From an uncultured Paenibacillus sp. (lineage in GTDB: Bacteria; Bacillota; Bacilli; Paenibacillales; Paenibacillaceae): a DNA stretch of 45,581 nt. The notes beneath the pieces were generated by a model that saw only the letters and a list, made by a program, of their open reading frames with translations, was not told the DNA's origin and searched no databases. Within the stretch, counting starts at the first letter, position 1. Each line of letters opens with the position of its first letter. A program made the translations under genes and the position numbers. Below, piece after piece: positions 6,554 to 13,662 of the stretch. The DNA is taken from contig CALAWP010000017.1 in NCBI GenBank assembly GCA_937895345.1, positions 1-45,581 of the forward strand, in the 5' to 3' direction.

Positions 6554-7976
6554 TGTAAAAATCTTGCGTGTAATAGTACTTATATTTGCCCCCGAGGGCG
6601 ACTCCCGTTCCCATCCGTTCCAGCTTAGTGCTTAAGATCGATTTGCGGTGCTCCTCCGAGTTCAGGAGCGCGTAATGCGCCAGCATGCTGTCGGCGAATC
6701 CCGCGGCAATGTTTTCCGAAGCGGAGCGGTATTCGATGCCCTGCGCTTCCATTCGGTCGAACGGCGTCGACCCGCCGGGACTTTGGTGATTGAAGTAGCT
6801 TCGGTCGCGCATGTCTTCGCTGTGCTTGCGGGCGGCGGCGGCGGCTTTCGCGTCCCATTCAAACGGTGCGATGCCGCGGGCGGCTCGTTCCGCATTCGTC
6901 AGGTCGAATAATTGGCGTTCGAGCGCGCTGCGCAGCTCCGGGCTGTGGGAACGACTCTTCTTCGCCGCCGCCGTATCTTGAACGAGCATGGCGGCCAGCT
7001 TATTTTGCTCCATCGTATCGAGAAACAAGGTCGTTCTGTCGCCGTTCAGCTCGTAGGTCGCATATTCGGCTTTGGTCTGCTTCAGCTTGTCGGCGTTCAG
7101 GGATCGTCGCGCCTCCGCCAACGGCGTACCGAGACGAAGGCGGTCACGGCTCGTCCAGCTGTCCGGGTCCGCGGAATAGAGCGCGACGATTCGCCGCTTG
7201 CTGACGCCGAACATCGCAAACCGACCGTAATCTCGGGAATAGACGTACCAATCGTAATCGTATTCGCTCTTGTCGATCCGCGACGGTTCGCCCAGCAAAT
7301 AAAGAAGCTTGTCGACATGGTCGCGCAGCGATATGCCATGCAGAGCAGTATCCGGCAACTGTACGGCTGCCGTCGACAGCTCCGGCAAGGCCGCCTTCAG
7401 CCGGTAAATCATCGCCAGCGCCTCTGCGCGCGTCAGGAAGCCGTTCGGCGCAAAACCTTCCGCGCCGCTCCCGCTGCTTCTGCCCTTGGCAATGCCCGTT
7501 CGAAGCAGCCATTCGATCGCCTCGTCTTCGTTCATCGGGGTTCCGTTGGCGGCAACGGCGGTCAGACGGGCGGCTTGCCCGCGCCTGAAGCCCGCGGCTT
7601 CATCGTGAAACGTCAACGGCCACCCCCGTTCGAAGGCCCGGTCATAATAGGAGGCTTTCCAGCTTTCTGATGGCTCCCGGCGGGGGGCGGCATCCCCGTA
7701 AGCTCGCAGCAGCAGCGCGAGATACTCCGCTTCGGAGACGGGCTTGTCGGGACGGAACGTCCCGTCGCCGTAGCCGCCGGCCAAGCCGTCTTCAAGCGCT
7801 TTGGCGACGAGCGGCGCCGCCCAGTGGCCGGCCATATCCGTAAACGAGCGGCTGCCGGCGTCGGCGCTTGGGGGGAGCGGAGCCGCGATCAGCGAGGCTG
7901 CAAGGGCAAGCGGGAGCAGCCGTCCCGCCGCCGCAAGGGCCGATTTTTTTCGGCGGGACAATGGGTATGGCGGCAT
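6543..7976 (-). CDS. Secreted SLH-domain and CAP (SCP/YkwD-like) domain protein
   Basis: A 477-residue exported protein. Residues 1-40 form a signal peptide (basic start, long Ala/Leu core). S-layer homology repeats follow: a clear one at about 44-95 (FTDMAGHWA and GGYGDGTFRPDKPVSEAEYL), then weaker ones near 105-145 and 150-195. Residues about 219-335 match the CAP-associated N-terminal type domain (LLGEPSRIDKSEYDYDWYVY). Residues 356-477 are a CAP domain with H385, SENI (E421) and H443 in the conserved pocket. SLH repeats usually bind pyruvylated wall polymer, so a wall-anchored CAP protein is inferred; its activity is unknown. The minus-strand ATG at 7976 follows GGAGGTTATT. The stop codon lies inside a perfect palindrome (6537-6553). 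Confidence 0.9.
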   Translation of the reverse strand: MPPYPLSRRKKSALAAAGRLLPLALAASLIAAPLPPSADAGSRSFTDMAGHWAAPLVAKALEDGLAGGYGDGTFRPDKPVSEAEYLALLLRAYGDAAPRREPSESWKASYYDRAFERGWPLTFHDEAAGFRRGQAARLTAVAANGTPMNEDEAIEWLLRTGIAKGRSSGSGAEGFAPNGFLTRAEALAMIYRLKAALPELSTAAVQLPDTALHGISLRDHVDKLLYLLGEPSRIDKSEYDYDWYVYSRDYGRFAMFGVSKRRIVALYSADPDSWTSRDRLRLGTPLAEARRSLNADKLKQTKAEYATYELNGDRTTLFLDTMEQNKLAAMLVQDTAAAKKSRSHSPELRSALERQLFDLTNAERAARGIAPFEWDAKAAAAARKHSEDMRDRSYFNHQSPGGSTPFDRMEAQGIEYRSASENIAAGFADSMLAHYALLNSEEHRKSILSTKLERMGTGVALGGKYKYYYTQDFYTPF

Positions 7977-8010
7977 AATAACCTCCGATTTTGTCAGGCT
8001 TGTCAGATTA

Positions 8011-8039
8011 AGTATACTAGATTTAGAAATTGCGAAAAC
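8011..8039 (-). promoter_or_regulatory. Possible sigma-A promoter of the SLH/CAP gene
   Basis: On the minus strand TATACT occupies 8016-8011, a good -10. The -35 about 16-17 bp upstream (TTTTCG) is poor. Two TTGTCAG direct repeats (7991-7997 and 8000-8006, plus-strand reading) lie between the -10 and the start codon and could bind a regulator. Confidence 0.4.
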
Positions 8040-8042
8040 GTA

Positions 8043-8071
8043 TTGATTTAAGCCTACAGGTATGGTAAAAT
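8043..8071 (+). promoter_or_regulatory. Sigma-A promoter for rplS
   Basis: TTGATT (8043-8048), a 17-bp spacer, and TAAAAT (8066-8071). It lies about 105 bp before the rplS start, leaving a leader of roughly 95-100 nt. Confidence 0.7.
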
Positions 8072-8079
8072 TTCTAATG

Positions 8080-8175
8080 TTGTTTGTAAAGTGGGGCGGT
8101 CCGCTATAAGCAGAGAAGAAGTCCGAGGGGCTTTGGAGCTTATAAGAACGTCTATCGCGGAAGGAGTGAAATTCA
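8080..8175 (+). promoter_or_regulatory. rplS 5' leader, possible L19 autoregulatory leader RNA
   Basis: The transcript leader between the promoter and rplS contains complementary segments TATAAGC (8105-8111) and GCTTATA (8138-8144), plus GCGGTCCGC upstream. A Firmicute L19 leader family is known that represses rplS when L19 is in excess. Position and size fit, but I cannot confirm the family consensus by eye. Confidence 0.45.
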
Positions 8176-8517
8176 ATGAATATCGTACAAGCCATTACTC
8201 AAGAGCAGCTTCGTACCGACCTGCCAAGCTTTCGCCCTGGCGATACGCTGAAGGTCTACGTCAAAGTTATTGAGGGATCGCGCGAACGGATTCAGCTGTT
8301 CGAGGGCGTCGTCATCAAGCGCCGCGGCGGCGGAATCAGCGAAACGTTCACCGTGCGCAAAATCTCCTACGGCGTCGGCGTGGAAAGAACATTCCCGCTT
8401 CATTCGCCGAAAATCGACAAAATCGAAGTGGCTCGCCGCGGTAAAGTACGCCGTGCGAAGCTTTATTACCTTCGCAGCCTGCGCGGTAAAGCTGCTAGAA
8501 TTAAAGAGATTCGTTAA
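8176..8517 (+). CDS. rplS: 50S ribosomal protein L19
   Basis: A 113-residue large-subunit protein at the 30S-50S interface. The characteristic sequence LPSFRPGDTLKVYVKVIEGSRERIQ and GVVIKRRGGGISETFTVRK is complete, ending KLYYLRSLRGKAARIKEIR. ATG 8176 follows GGAAGGAGTGAAATTCA. It has its own promoter, a leader, and a strong terminator downstream, so it is probably a single-gene unit here. In B. subtilis it sits directly after trmD. Confidence 0.98.
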   Translation: MNIVQAITQEQLRTDLPSFRPGDTLKVYVKVIEGSRERIQLFEGVVIKRRGGGISETFTVRKISYGVGVERTFPLHSPKIDKIEVARRGKVRRAKLYYLRSLRGKAARIKEIR

Positions 8518-8529
8518 GATGAACACGAC

Positions 8530-8565
8530 AAGAGGGGCTTGCTTTCAAGCTCCTTTTCGTTTTTC
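8530..8565 (+). terminator. Intrinsic terminator of rplS
   Basis: AAGAGGGGCTTG pairs with CAAGCTCCTTTT around CTTT (two G-U pairs), followed by TTTTCGTTTTT. Confidence 0.85.
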
Positions 8566-8601
8566 CAAACATAAATTTCCAGTAAAGTGAGGGCGGCATC
8601 C

Positions 8602-9306
8602 ATGGATTCCCAACATCGCAACGAATACGAAAGCCCGGAAGTAGAGCGGACGGATCGGGCGGATACGGCTGCCGACCGCGCAAACGAATGGCCCGACCGC
8701 GCTTCCGTCCACGGTTCTTCCGGGGCCCGCAAAAAAGGCGGGGCGTACAAGGAAATCGTGGAGTGGATCAAGGCGCTGGTCATAGCCGTCGTCCTTGTAT
8801 TTGTTATCCGGCAGTTTTTGTTTTCGCCGTATATTGTGGACGGCAGTTCGATGATGCCCAATTTCGAGTCGGGCGAGCGGCTGATCGTCAACAAAATTAT
8901 ATACGATATCCGCAAACCGCGTTTCGGAGAAGTCGTCGTATTTGACGTTCCCGAAGAGGGAAGAAAATTTATAAAGCGGGTTATCGGCGTTCCGGGAGAT
9001 CAAATTCGGCTTGAGGGCGATCAATTATACATTAACGGCGAGCTTATTGAGGAACCTTATATCAGGGAAGCGATCGAGGCGGCTCAAGCCCAGGGCCGCT
9101 TGTACAACGACGAGGCGGACTTCCCGAACCAGCGCGTAACCGGCGATACCGTTCCGGAAGGAATGATCTTCGCGCTGGGCGACAATCGGGGCGACAGCAC
9201 GGACAGCCGGATGATCGGCTTCGTTTCCATGGACGAAATCGTCGGCAGGGCAGACGTCATATTTTGGCCGCTGAACAAGATCGAATTCGTTAAACATAAC
9301 TACTAG
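8602..9306 (+). CDS. lepB: Type I signal peptidase
   Basis: A membrane serine protease that removes signal peptides from Sec- and Tat-exported proteins. A charged cytoplasmic N-terminal region of about 50 residues is longer than in SipS. One transmembrane helix follows (about 55-75, IKALVIAVVLVFVIRQFLF). The catalytic Ser83 lies in DGSSMMPNF and Lys125 in FIKRVIGVPGD. The SGDNRGDSTDSR-type box is present as ALGDNRGDSTDSR. GTG 8587 is in frame, but ATG 8602 has GAGGG at 8-bp spacing and is preferred (234 residues). rbgA follows 35 bp downstream. Paralogues are usual in this group, so the exact family member name (sipS, sipT, sipU) is open. Confidence 0.95.
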   Translation: MDSQHRNEYESPEVERTDRADTAADRANEWPDRASVHGSSGARKKGGAYKEIVEWIKALVIAVVLVFVIRQFLFSPYIVDGSSMMPNFESGERLIVNKIIYDIRKPRFGEVVVFDVPEEGRKFIKRVIGVPGDQIRLEGDQLYINGELIEEPYIREAIEAAQAQGRLYNDEADFPNQRVTGDTVPEGMIFALGDNRGDSTDSRMIGFVSMDEIVGRADVIFWPLNKIEFVKHNY

Positions 9307-9341
9307 GAAAAGGCCCGCAGACGGCAAAAAGAGGTGACACG

Positions 9342-10229
9342 ATGACCATACAATGGTTTCCGGGGCATATGACCCGTGCGAAGAGGCAAATCCAGGAAAA
9401 GCTGAAGCTGATCGACATTGCGATCGAGCTGCTGGATGCGCGCGTCCCGCTGTCTAGCCGGAATCCGATGATCGACGATATATTGCTCGGCAAGCCCCGG
9501 CTGATCGTAATGAACAAAGCCGATCTGGCCGATCCGAAAGCGACCGAGCGGTGGATGGATTATTTTCGTCACGAGGGGCACGAATGCGTGGCGGCCGATT
9601 CTTCTTCCGGCACAGGCGTCGCCGATATTCCGCTGAAGGCGAAGGAGCTGCTGCGGGAGAAGCTGGACCGGCAAATCGCCAAAGGGATGAATCCCCGAGC
9701 GGTGCGGGGGCTGATCGTCGGCATTCCGAACGTGGGCAAGTCGACGCTGATCAACCGGCTCGCCGGCCGAAGCATTGCCGCAACGGGCGACCGTCCGGGC
9801 GTAACGAAAGGGCAGCAATGGATCAAGGCGGGACCGGAGCTTGAGCTGCTCGACACCCCCGGCATTTTATGGCCGAAGTTCGAGGATCAGATCGTAGGCT
9901 ATAAGCTGGCGGCTACGGGGGCGATTCGGGAAGAAATTTTGAACGTGGACGATATCGCCTTTTATGCGGTCAAGGAATTGGCGGGGCGATACTGGAAGTC
10001 GTTTCAGCAGCGTTATGAGCTGGAGGAGCCTCCGAAGGATCCGGAGGACAGCGACGAAATCGTAGCCGTGATGGAAGCGATCGGCCGGAAGCGCGGCTGT
10101 TTAGTCAGCGGCGGACGCGTCGATCTGGAAAAGGCTTCGGGCATTATTTTGCGGGATTTGCGGGCCGGCAAGCTGGGACGGATGACGCTGGAGGAGCCGT
10201 ACGACGATATGCCCGCCCGACAGCCGTAA
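9342..10229 (+). CDS. rbgA: Ribosome biogenesis GTPase RbgA (YlqF)
   Basis: A circularly permuted GTPase that drives a late step of 50S subunit assembly, including uL16 incorporation. The order of motifs shows the permutation: G4 NKAD (58-61) comes before G1 GIPNVGKST (127-135) and G3 DTPG (171-174). The N terminus MTIQWFPGHMTRAKRQI is the family signature. The 295-residue length and C-terminal ANTAR-like region (about 210-285) are normal. ATG 9342 follows AAAGAGGTGACACG. It sits between signal peptidase and rnhB, as in related genomes. Confidence 0.97.
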   Translation: MTIQWFPGHMTRAKRQIQEKLKLIDIAIELLDARVPLSSRNPMIDDILLGKPRLIVMNKADLADPKATERWMDYFRHEGHECVAADSSSGTGVADIPLKAKELLREKLDRQIAKGMNPRAVRGLIVGIPNVGKSTLINRLAGRSIAATGDRPGVTKGQQWIKAGPELELLDTPGILWPKFEDQIVGYKLAATGAIREEILNVDDIAFYAVKELAGRYWKSFQQRYELEEPPKDPEDSDEIVAVMEAIGRKRGCLVSGGRVDLEKASGIILRDLRAGKLGRMTLEEPYDDMPARQP

Positions 10230-10259
10230 CCGGCGCGAACGGGAGAGTGGGGAAAGTAA

Positions 10260-10880
10260 ATGCTGCAATATGAACAAGCGTTATGGGACGAAGGCGTGAC
10301 GGACGTCGCCGGCGTGGATGAGGTGGGCCGGGGCTGTCTGTTCGGCGATGTCGTAGCCGGCGCGGTTATTCTTCCGCCGCATCTGACGATCGAGGGCATT
10401 AACGATTCCAAAAAGCTGTCGGAGAAGAAACGCGAGGAGCTGTACGAAGTTATCGTAGAACAAAGCCTGGCATGGTCGGTCGCCCGGGTGGATGCGGAAA
10501 CGATCGACCGGATCAACATTAAGCAGGCGGCCCGGCTGGCGATGAAGCTTGCGGTTCAATCGCTGCGGACGCCGGCCGGCTACTTGCTCGTCGATGCCGA
10601 GAAGGTAGACTTGCCGCTGCCGCAGCAGGCGATTATAAAAGGAGACGCTCTCAGTCAATCGATCGCGGCGGCGTCAATCGTGGCCAAGGTGACGCGTGAC
10701 CGGCTGTGCTGCGGAGAATGGGATCGGCTTTATCCGGAATACGGCATTGCGATACATAAAGGCTACGCCACAAAGCTGCATCGGGAAAGGCTGCTGGAGC
10801 TCGGTCCGAGCCCGCTGCACCGAAAGACGTTTTTGCGCAAGCTTCTCGGAGAAGAGGAGCAGCTGAGCCTGCATTTTTGA
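10260..10880 (+). CDS. rnhB: Ribonuclease HII
   Basis: Cleaves the RNA strand of RNA-DNA hybrids and removes misincorporated ribonucleotides. The DEXGRG active-site motif is at D20-E21 (GVDEVGRGCLFGDVVAGAV). NDSKKLSEKKRE, LLVDAEKVDLP and ASIVAKVTRDR provide the other conserved residues. At 206 residues it lacks the N-terminal extension seen in longer homologues such as B. subtilis RnhB. ATG 10260 follows GAGAGTGGGGAAAGTAA. A strong terminator closes the unit. Confidence 0.96.
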   Translation: MLQYEQALWDEGVTDVAGVDEVGRGCLFGDVVAGAVILPPHLTIEGINDSKKLSEKKREELYEVIVEQSLAWSVARVDAETIDRINIKQAARLAMKLAVQSLRTPAGYLLVDAEKVDLPLPQQAIIKGDALSQSIAAASIVAKVTRDRLCCGEWDRLYPEYGIAIHKGYATKLHRERLLELGPSPLHRKTFLRKLLGEEEQLSLHF

Positions 10881-10891
10881 CACTTTTGCGA

Positions 10892-10951
10892 AGCGCCCTT
10901 CGATTCGGCGCGGGCCTGGACGGCCTGCGCCGCCGATCGAAGGGCGTTTTT
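10892..10951 (+). terminator. Strong intrinsic terminator after rnhB
   Basis: GCGCCCTTCGAT (10893-10904) pairs with ATCGAAGGGCG (10936-10946), with additional GC pairing inside (GGCGCGGGCC against GGCCTGCGCC). Five T residues follow (10947-10951). Confidence 0.92.
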
Positions 10952-10980
10952 GCCGTTTCGATCGGAAACGGACGCCGCTA

Positions 10981-11011
10981 TTCAGCGAAGATGGATGCGG
11001 ACCGATATAAT
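10981..11011 (+). promoter_or_regulatory. Candidate promoter of ylqG with sigma-A and sigma-D-like features
   Basis: TATAAT (11006-11011) matches a sigma-A -10, without a good -35. The overlapping ACCGATAT (11001-11008) differs at one base from the sigma-D -10 GCCGATAT, and TCAG about 15 bp upstream only loosely resembles its TAAA -35. Which sigma factor is used cannot be decided from sequence. Confidence 0.4.
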
Positions 11012-11063
11012 AGCTAGAGATTGAACGGCGAACGGTTCAAGTCATCGAAGAGGAGAATTCGGA

Positions 11064-12974
11064 ATGAATATCGGACAAATGGTGAGAGGGCTGCTGGGAG
11101 ACGCGGTCAGCAGCGAGCCCCGAACGATGGAACTGAAAATCGGCCAGGTCGTCCGCGGCGTCGTGGTCGGGCTGCTGGAGAACAATGAGGCGATCGTGCA
11201 AATCAACGGCGTTCAGGTGCGCGCAAAGCTGGAGGCGCCGATGCAAGCCGGGCAAGCGGCGTTTCTGCAGGTGCAGCCGCAGTCGAACGGCGCTTTGGTC
11301 GTGCTCAAAAGCGTAGATCCGGCATTGGCCGGGCTGCCGGAGGACACCATACGAGATTACGCCAAGCTGCTCGGCTTGCCCAACCAGCGCTGGGCGGCCG
11401 ATCTGATCAGAGATTTGCGGGCCGAAGGCTTGCCCTTTAACAAGGAAATGGCCAACGCTTTCCGGCAGGCCGCGTCCGCGCTGCCGCAAGGGGTATCGCA
11501 GGAGCAATGGATGCAGGCTGCCGCCGCGGGATTCAAGCGGGGGCTTCCGCTGACGGCCGCGACGGTCGGAGCGCTGCATCAAGTCATGTTCGGGCAGGAA
11601 GCGCATCGGCTGTTGGACCAATTGGCTCAGCAGCTTGGATCGTTCGTGGGCAAGGGAGAAGCCGGCGCCGCCGGAACCGCCGGTATCGCGGGGATGCCAG
11701 CGGCAGCCGGACAAGCGGCTTTCGCATCGGCGGCAGGCCGCGTGTTGGCGCTTCTGGAGCAAGGGAGCGCTATGCTCAGAAGTCCGGGAGAAGCCGCGCC
11801 CGGAACGGCGGCTGCGGGGCTTTCGGCGGGAGCGCCGGCATCGAGCGCGCAAGGCGGTCCGGGACAGGCAGCGGCAACCGGGACGCCGGCTCCGGCGGCG
11901 AATGCCGCGTCCGCCGGCCCGACCGGCCAAGCCGTGACGGCGAACGATACCGGCGTCTCCGGAGCCGCCGATCCGCGGCCTTTGGCGGCGGGGAGCGGAG
12001 CTTCCGCTTCGGGAGCCGCATCGGGCGGTTGGCTGGGACAGATGATGAAATGGCTGGGCGTCGACTATGAGCATCAGCTGGCCAAAGCGACGGTTCCTTC
12101 GCCAAGCGCTGCGCCGGAGGCTGCCGAGGAAGGCATGCGGCAAGGTCCGGTTCCGGGCGGCGCGCCGGCTTCGGCGCCGCGGGACGGGGAATCGGGCGCC
12201 ATACCAGCCCGGCCGTCCGGACCGTCGGAGCGGCCGGACGCGGCGATGCAGCCGCCGCCAAGCCGGATCGGCGAGCAGCGGGCTGCGCCGGGCGCCGCTG
12301 CGGGGGCCGCGCAGCTTGCCGCCGCTGAAGAGGCGCAGGTCCAAAGCGGCCAGCCGCAGACGGCGCCGGGACCGACGGGGACAGCCGCGCCGCCTCAGGG
12401 CGGCGGTCCGGAGACGCTCAAGAGCGCGCTCCTGACGCTTCTCCAGGCCGCCGATGCGCCGGCCGCAGTCCGCGATACCGCCCAGCAGCTGGTGCAGCAG
12501 ATTACGGGCCAGCAGCTTCTGCTTGCGCCCGAGCGCAACAGCTCGATGTTTACACATGTGACGCTGTTCATTCCGTTTACGGATCAGGACGGCGGACAGA
12601 CGGCATCCGTTCACATTCAAACGCGAAGAGGGAGAAAAGGGGAGCTCGATGCGGACAACTGCCGGTTGCTGTTCGACTTGTCGATGAAGACCATCGGCCA
12701 AACGCTCGTTGACGTCAACATTATGGACAAGATCGTCAGCTTGAACGTATGGAACGATCATCCTTCGACGCCGATCCTGATCGAAGAGACGAGAGGGGAG
12801 CTGGCCGGCCAGCTGGAGCAAGCCGGATATCAGCTGCTGTCGCTTCGGTCGACGCCGCTTCCGAAGGACGCCGAAGCCCGGCCCGCCGATGAACAGAGCG
12901 CGAAGGCAAGCCAGCCGCCCGAGCCGGCATCGTTTGCCCATTCCCGTTATAAAGGAGTCGATTTTCGGGTATGA
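11064..12974 (+). CDS. ylqG: YlqG-like protein with FliK-like C-terminal domain
   Basis: A 636-residue cytoplasmic-type protein without signal peptide, in the position of B. subtilis ylqG. Residues 1-95 form a conserved N-terminal region (MELKIGQVVRGVVVGLLENNEAIVQING). About 195-450 is low-complexity Ala/Gly/Pro-rich sequence with high GC. Residues about 490-615 are a folded C-terminal domain (HVTLFIPFTDQDGGQTASVHI to ETRGELAGQLEQAGYQLLSLRS). That domain resembles the hook-length control C-terminal domain of FliK in layout. The name is by synteny; the function is unproven. ATG 11064 follows GAAGAGGAGAATTCGGA. It overlaps ylqH by ATGA, implying a coupled pair. Confidence 0.8.
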   Translation: MNIGQMVRGLLGDAVSSEPRTMELKIGQVVRGVVVGLLENNEAIVQINGVQVRAKLEAPMQAGQAAFLQVQPQSNGALVVLKSVDPALAGLPEDTIRDYAKLLGLPNQRWAADLIRDLRAEGLPFNKEMANAFRQAASALPQGVSQEQWMQAAAAGFKRGLPLTAATVGALHQVMFGQEAHRLLDQLAQQLGSFVGKGEAGAAGTAGIAGMPAAAGQAAFASAAGRVLALLEQGSAMLRSPGEAAPGTAAAGLSAGAPASSAQGGPGQAAATGTPAPAANAASAGPTGQAVTANDTGVSGAADPRPLAAGSGASASGAASGGWLGQMMKWLGVDYEHQLAKATVPSPSAAPEAAEEGMRQGPVPGGAPASAPRDGESGAIPARPSGPSERPDAAMQPPPSRIGEQRAAPGAAAGAAQLAAAEEAQVQSGQPQTAPGPTGTAAPPQGGGPETLKSALLTLLQAADAPAAVRDTAQQLVQQITGQQLLLAPERNSSMFTHVTLFIPFTDQDGGQTASVHIQTRRGRKGELDADNCRLLFDLSMKTIGQTLVDVNIMDKIVSLNVWNDHPSTPILIEETRGELAGQLEQAGYQLLSLRSTPLPKDAEARPADEQSAKASQPPEPASFAHSRYKGVDFRV

Positions 12975-13282
12975 ACGCCAATCGATCGGATCAAACCCGC
13001 AAGTCCGGCATGCGCAAAGCGGTCGCATTGAAATATGAGCCCGGCAGCTCGGCGGCGCCGGTTCTCGTGGCCAAAGGCCAAGGCCAGGTCGCCGACCGAA
13101 TATTGGAAAAGGCGAAGGAGAGCGGCGTCCCCGTCCAGGAAGACTCCTCGCTTGTCGAAGTGTTGTCGAAGCTGGACATCGATCAGGAAATTCCTGCGGA
13201 GCTGTATACGCTGGTGGCGGAAATATTAAGTTACGTGTACCGGGCGGATCATCGGGCGAGGAGCGGTGCGCATGACGATTGA
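12971..13282 (+). CDS. ylqH: YlqH, stand-alone FlhB C-terminal-like protein
   Basis: A 103-residue protein equivalent to the C-terminal cytoplasmic fragment of FlhB/YscU export proteins (also called FlhX-like). KAVALKYEPG near residue 16 aligns with FAVALKYDSG of the FlhB in this window, which follows its NPTH autocleavage site. VLVAKGQGQVADRILEKAKESGVPV and PAELYTLVAEILSYVY continue the match. The membrane domain and the NPTH motif are absent. It starts inside the ylqG stop (ATGA) and overlaps the next gene by 11 bp. Exact role is unknown; interaction with export substrates or with YlqG is a reasonable inference. Confidence 0.88.
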   Translation: MNANRSDQTRKSGMRKAVALKYEPGSSAAPVLVAKGQGQVADRILEKAKESGVPVQEDSSLVEVLSKLDIDQEIPAELYTLVAEILSYVYRADHRARSGAHDD

Positions 13283-13643
13283 CCGGCAAACGGTAGGCAG
13301 GCTGGGCGAGCGGGAAGCCCGCCGAAGGCTTGCCGAGGACGGATACCGGATCGCGGCGGCGAATTGGCGCTGCCGGATCGGGGAGATCGATATCGTGGCG
13401 GAGAAGGACGGTCGCATCGCGTTTGTGGAAGTCAGAACTCGCCATGCCGCCGGCCGGGGACGGTTCGGCACCGTCGCCGAATCGGTGGACGAGCGCAAGC
13501 GCCGCAAGCTGAGACTGGCGGCACAAGCTTACTTGCGGATGGAAAAGCTTGACGGCGTTCCCGTTCGGTTCGACGTCATTGCCATCGAAGTGGACGATGG
13601 CGGGAAAATCGTATCTTACCGGCACTACGAGGCCGCCTTCTAG
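13272..13643 (+). CDS. YraN family protein (UPF0102, endonuclease-like fold)
   Basis: A 123-residue protein of the UPF0102/YraN family, which has a restriction-endonuclease-like fold and is often found near rnhB, comM and dprA. The conserved core is visible: GEREARRRLAEDGYRI, then GEIDIVAEKDGRIAFVEVRTR with candidate acidic metal ligands, and RRKLRLAAQAYL. The proposed nuclease or Holliday-junction role is from family fold only. A GTG at 13266 is in frame, but GAGGAG (13258-13263) is 8 bp from ATG 13272 and only 2 bp from GTG. Its stop codon lies next to a hairpin shared with comM. Confidence 0.9.
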   Translation: MTIDRQTVGRLGEREARRRLAEDGYRIAAANWRCRIGEIDIVAEKDGRIAFVEVRTRHAAGRGRFGTVAESVDERKRRKLRLAAQAYLRMEKLDGVPVRFDVIAIEVDDGGKIVSYRHYEAAF

Positions 13644-13661
13644 AAACGAAGGCGGCCTTTC
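13630..13661. terminator. Hairpin between convergent yraN and comM
   Basis: GGCCGCCTTC and GAAGGCGGCC form a 10-bp GC-rich stem with a TAGAAAC loop, overlapping the yraN stop. TTTCGTT follows on the plus strand. It probably ends both transcripts, though the T-runs are short. Confidence 0.65.
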
Positions 13662-13662
13662 G

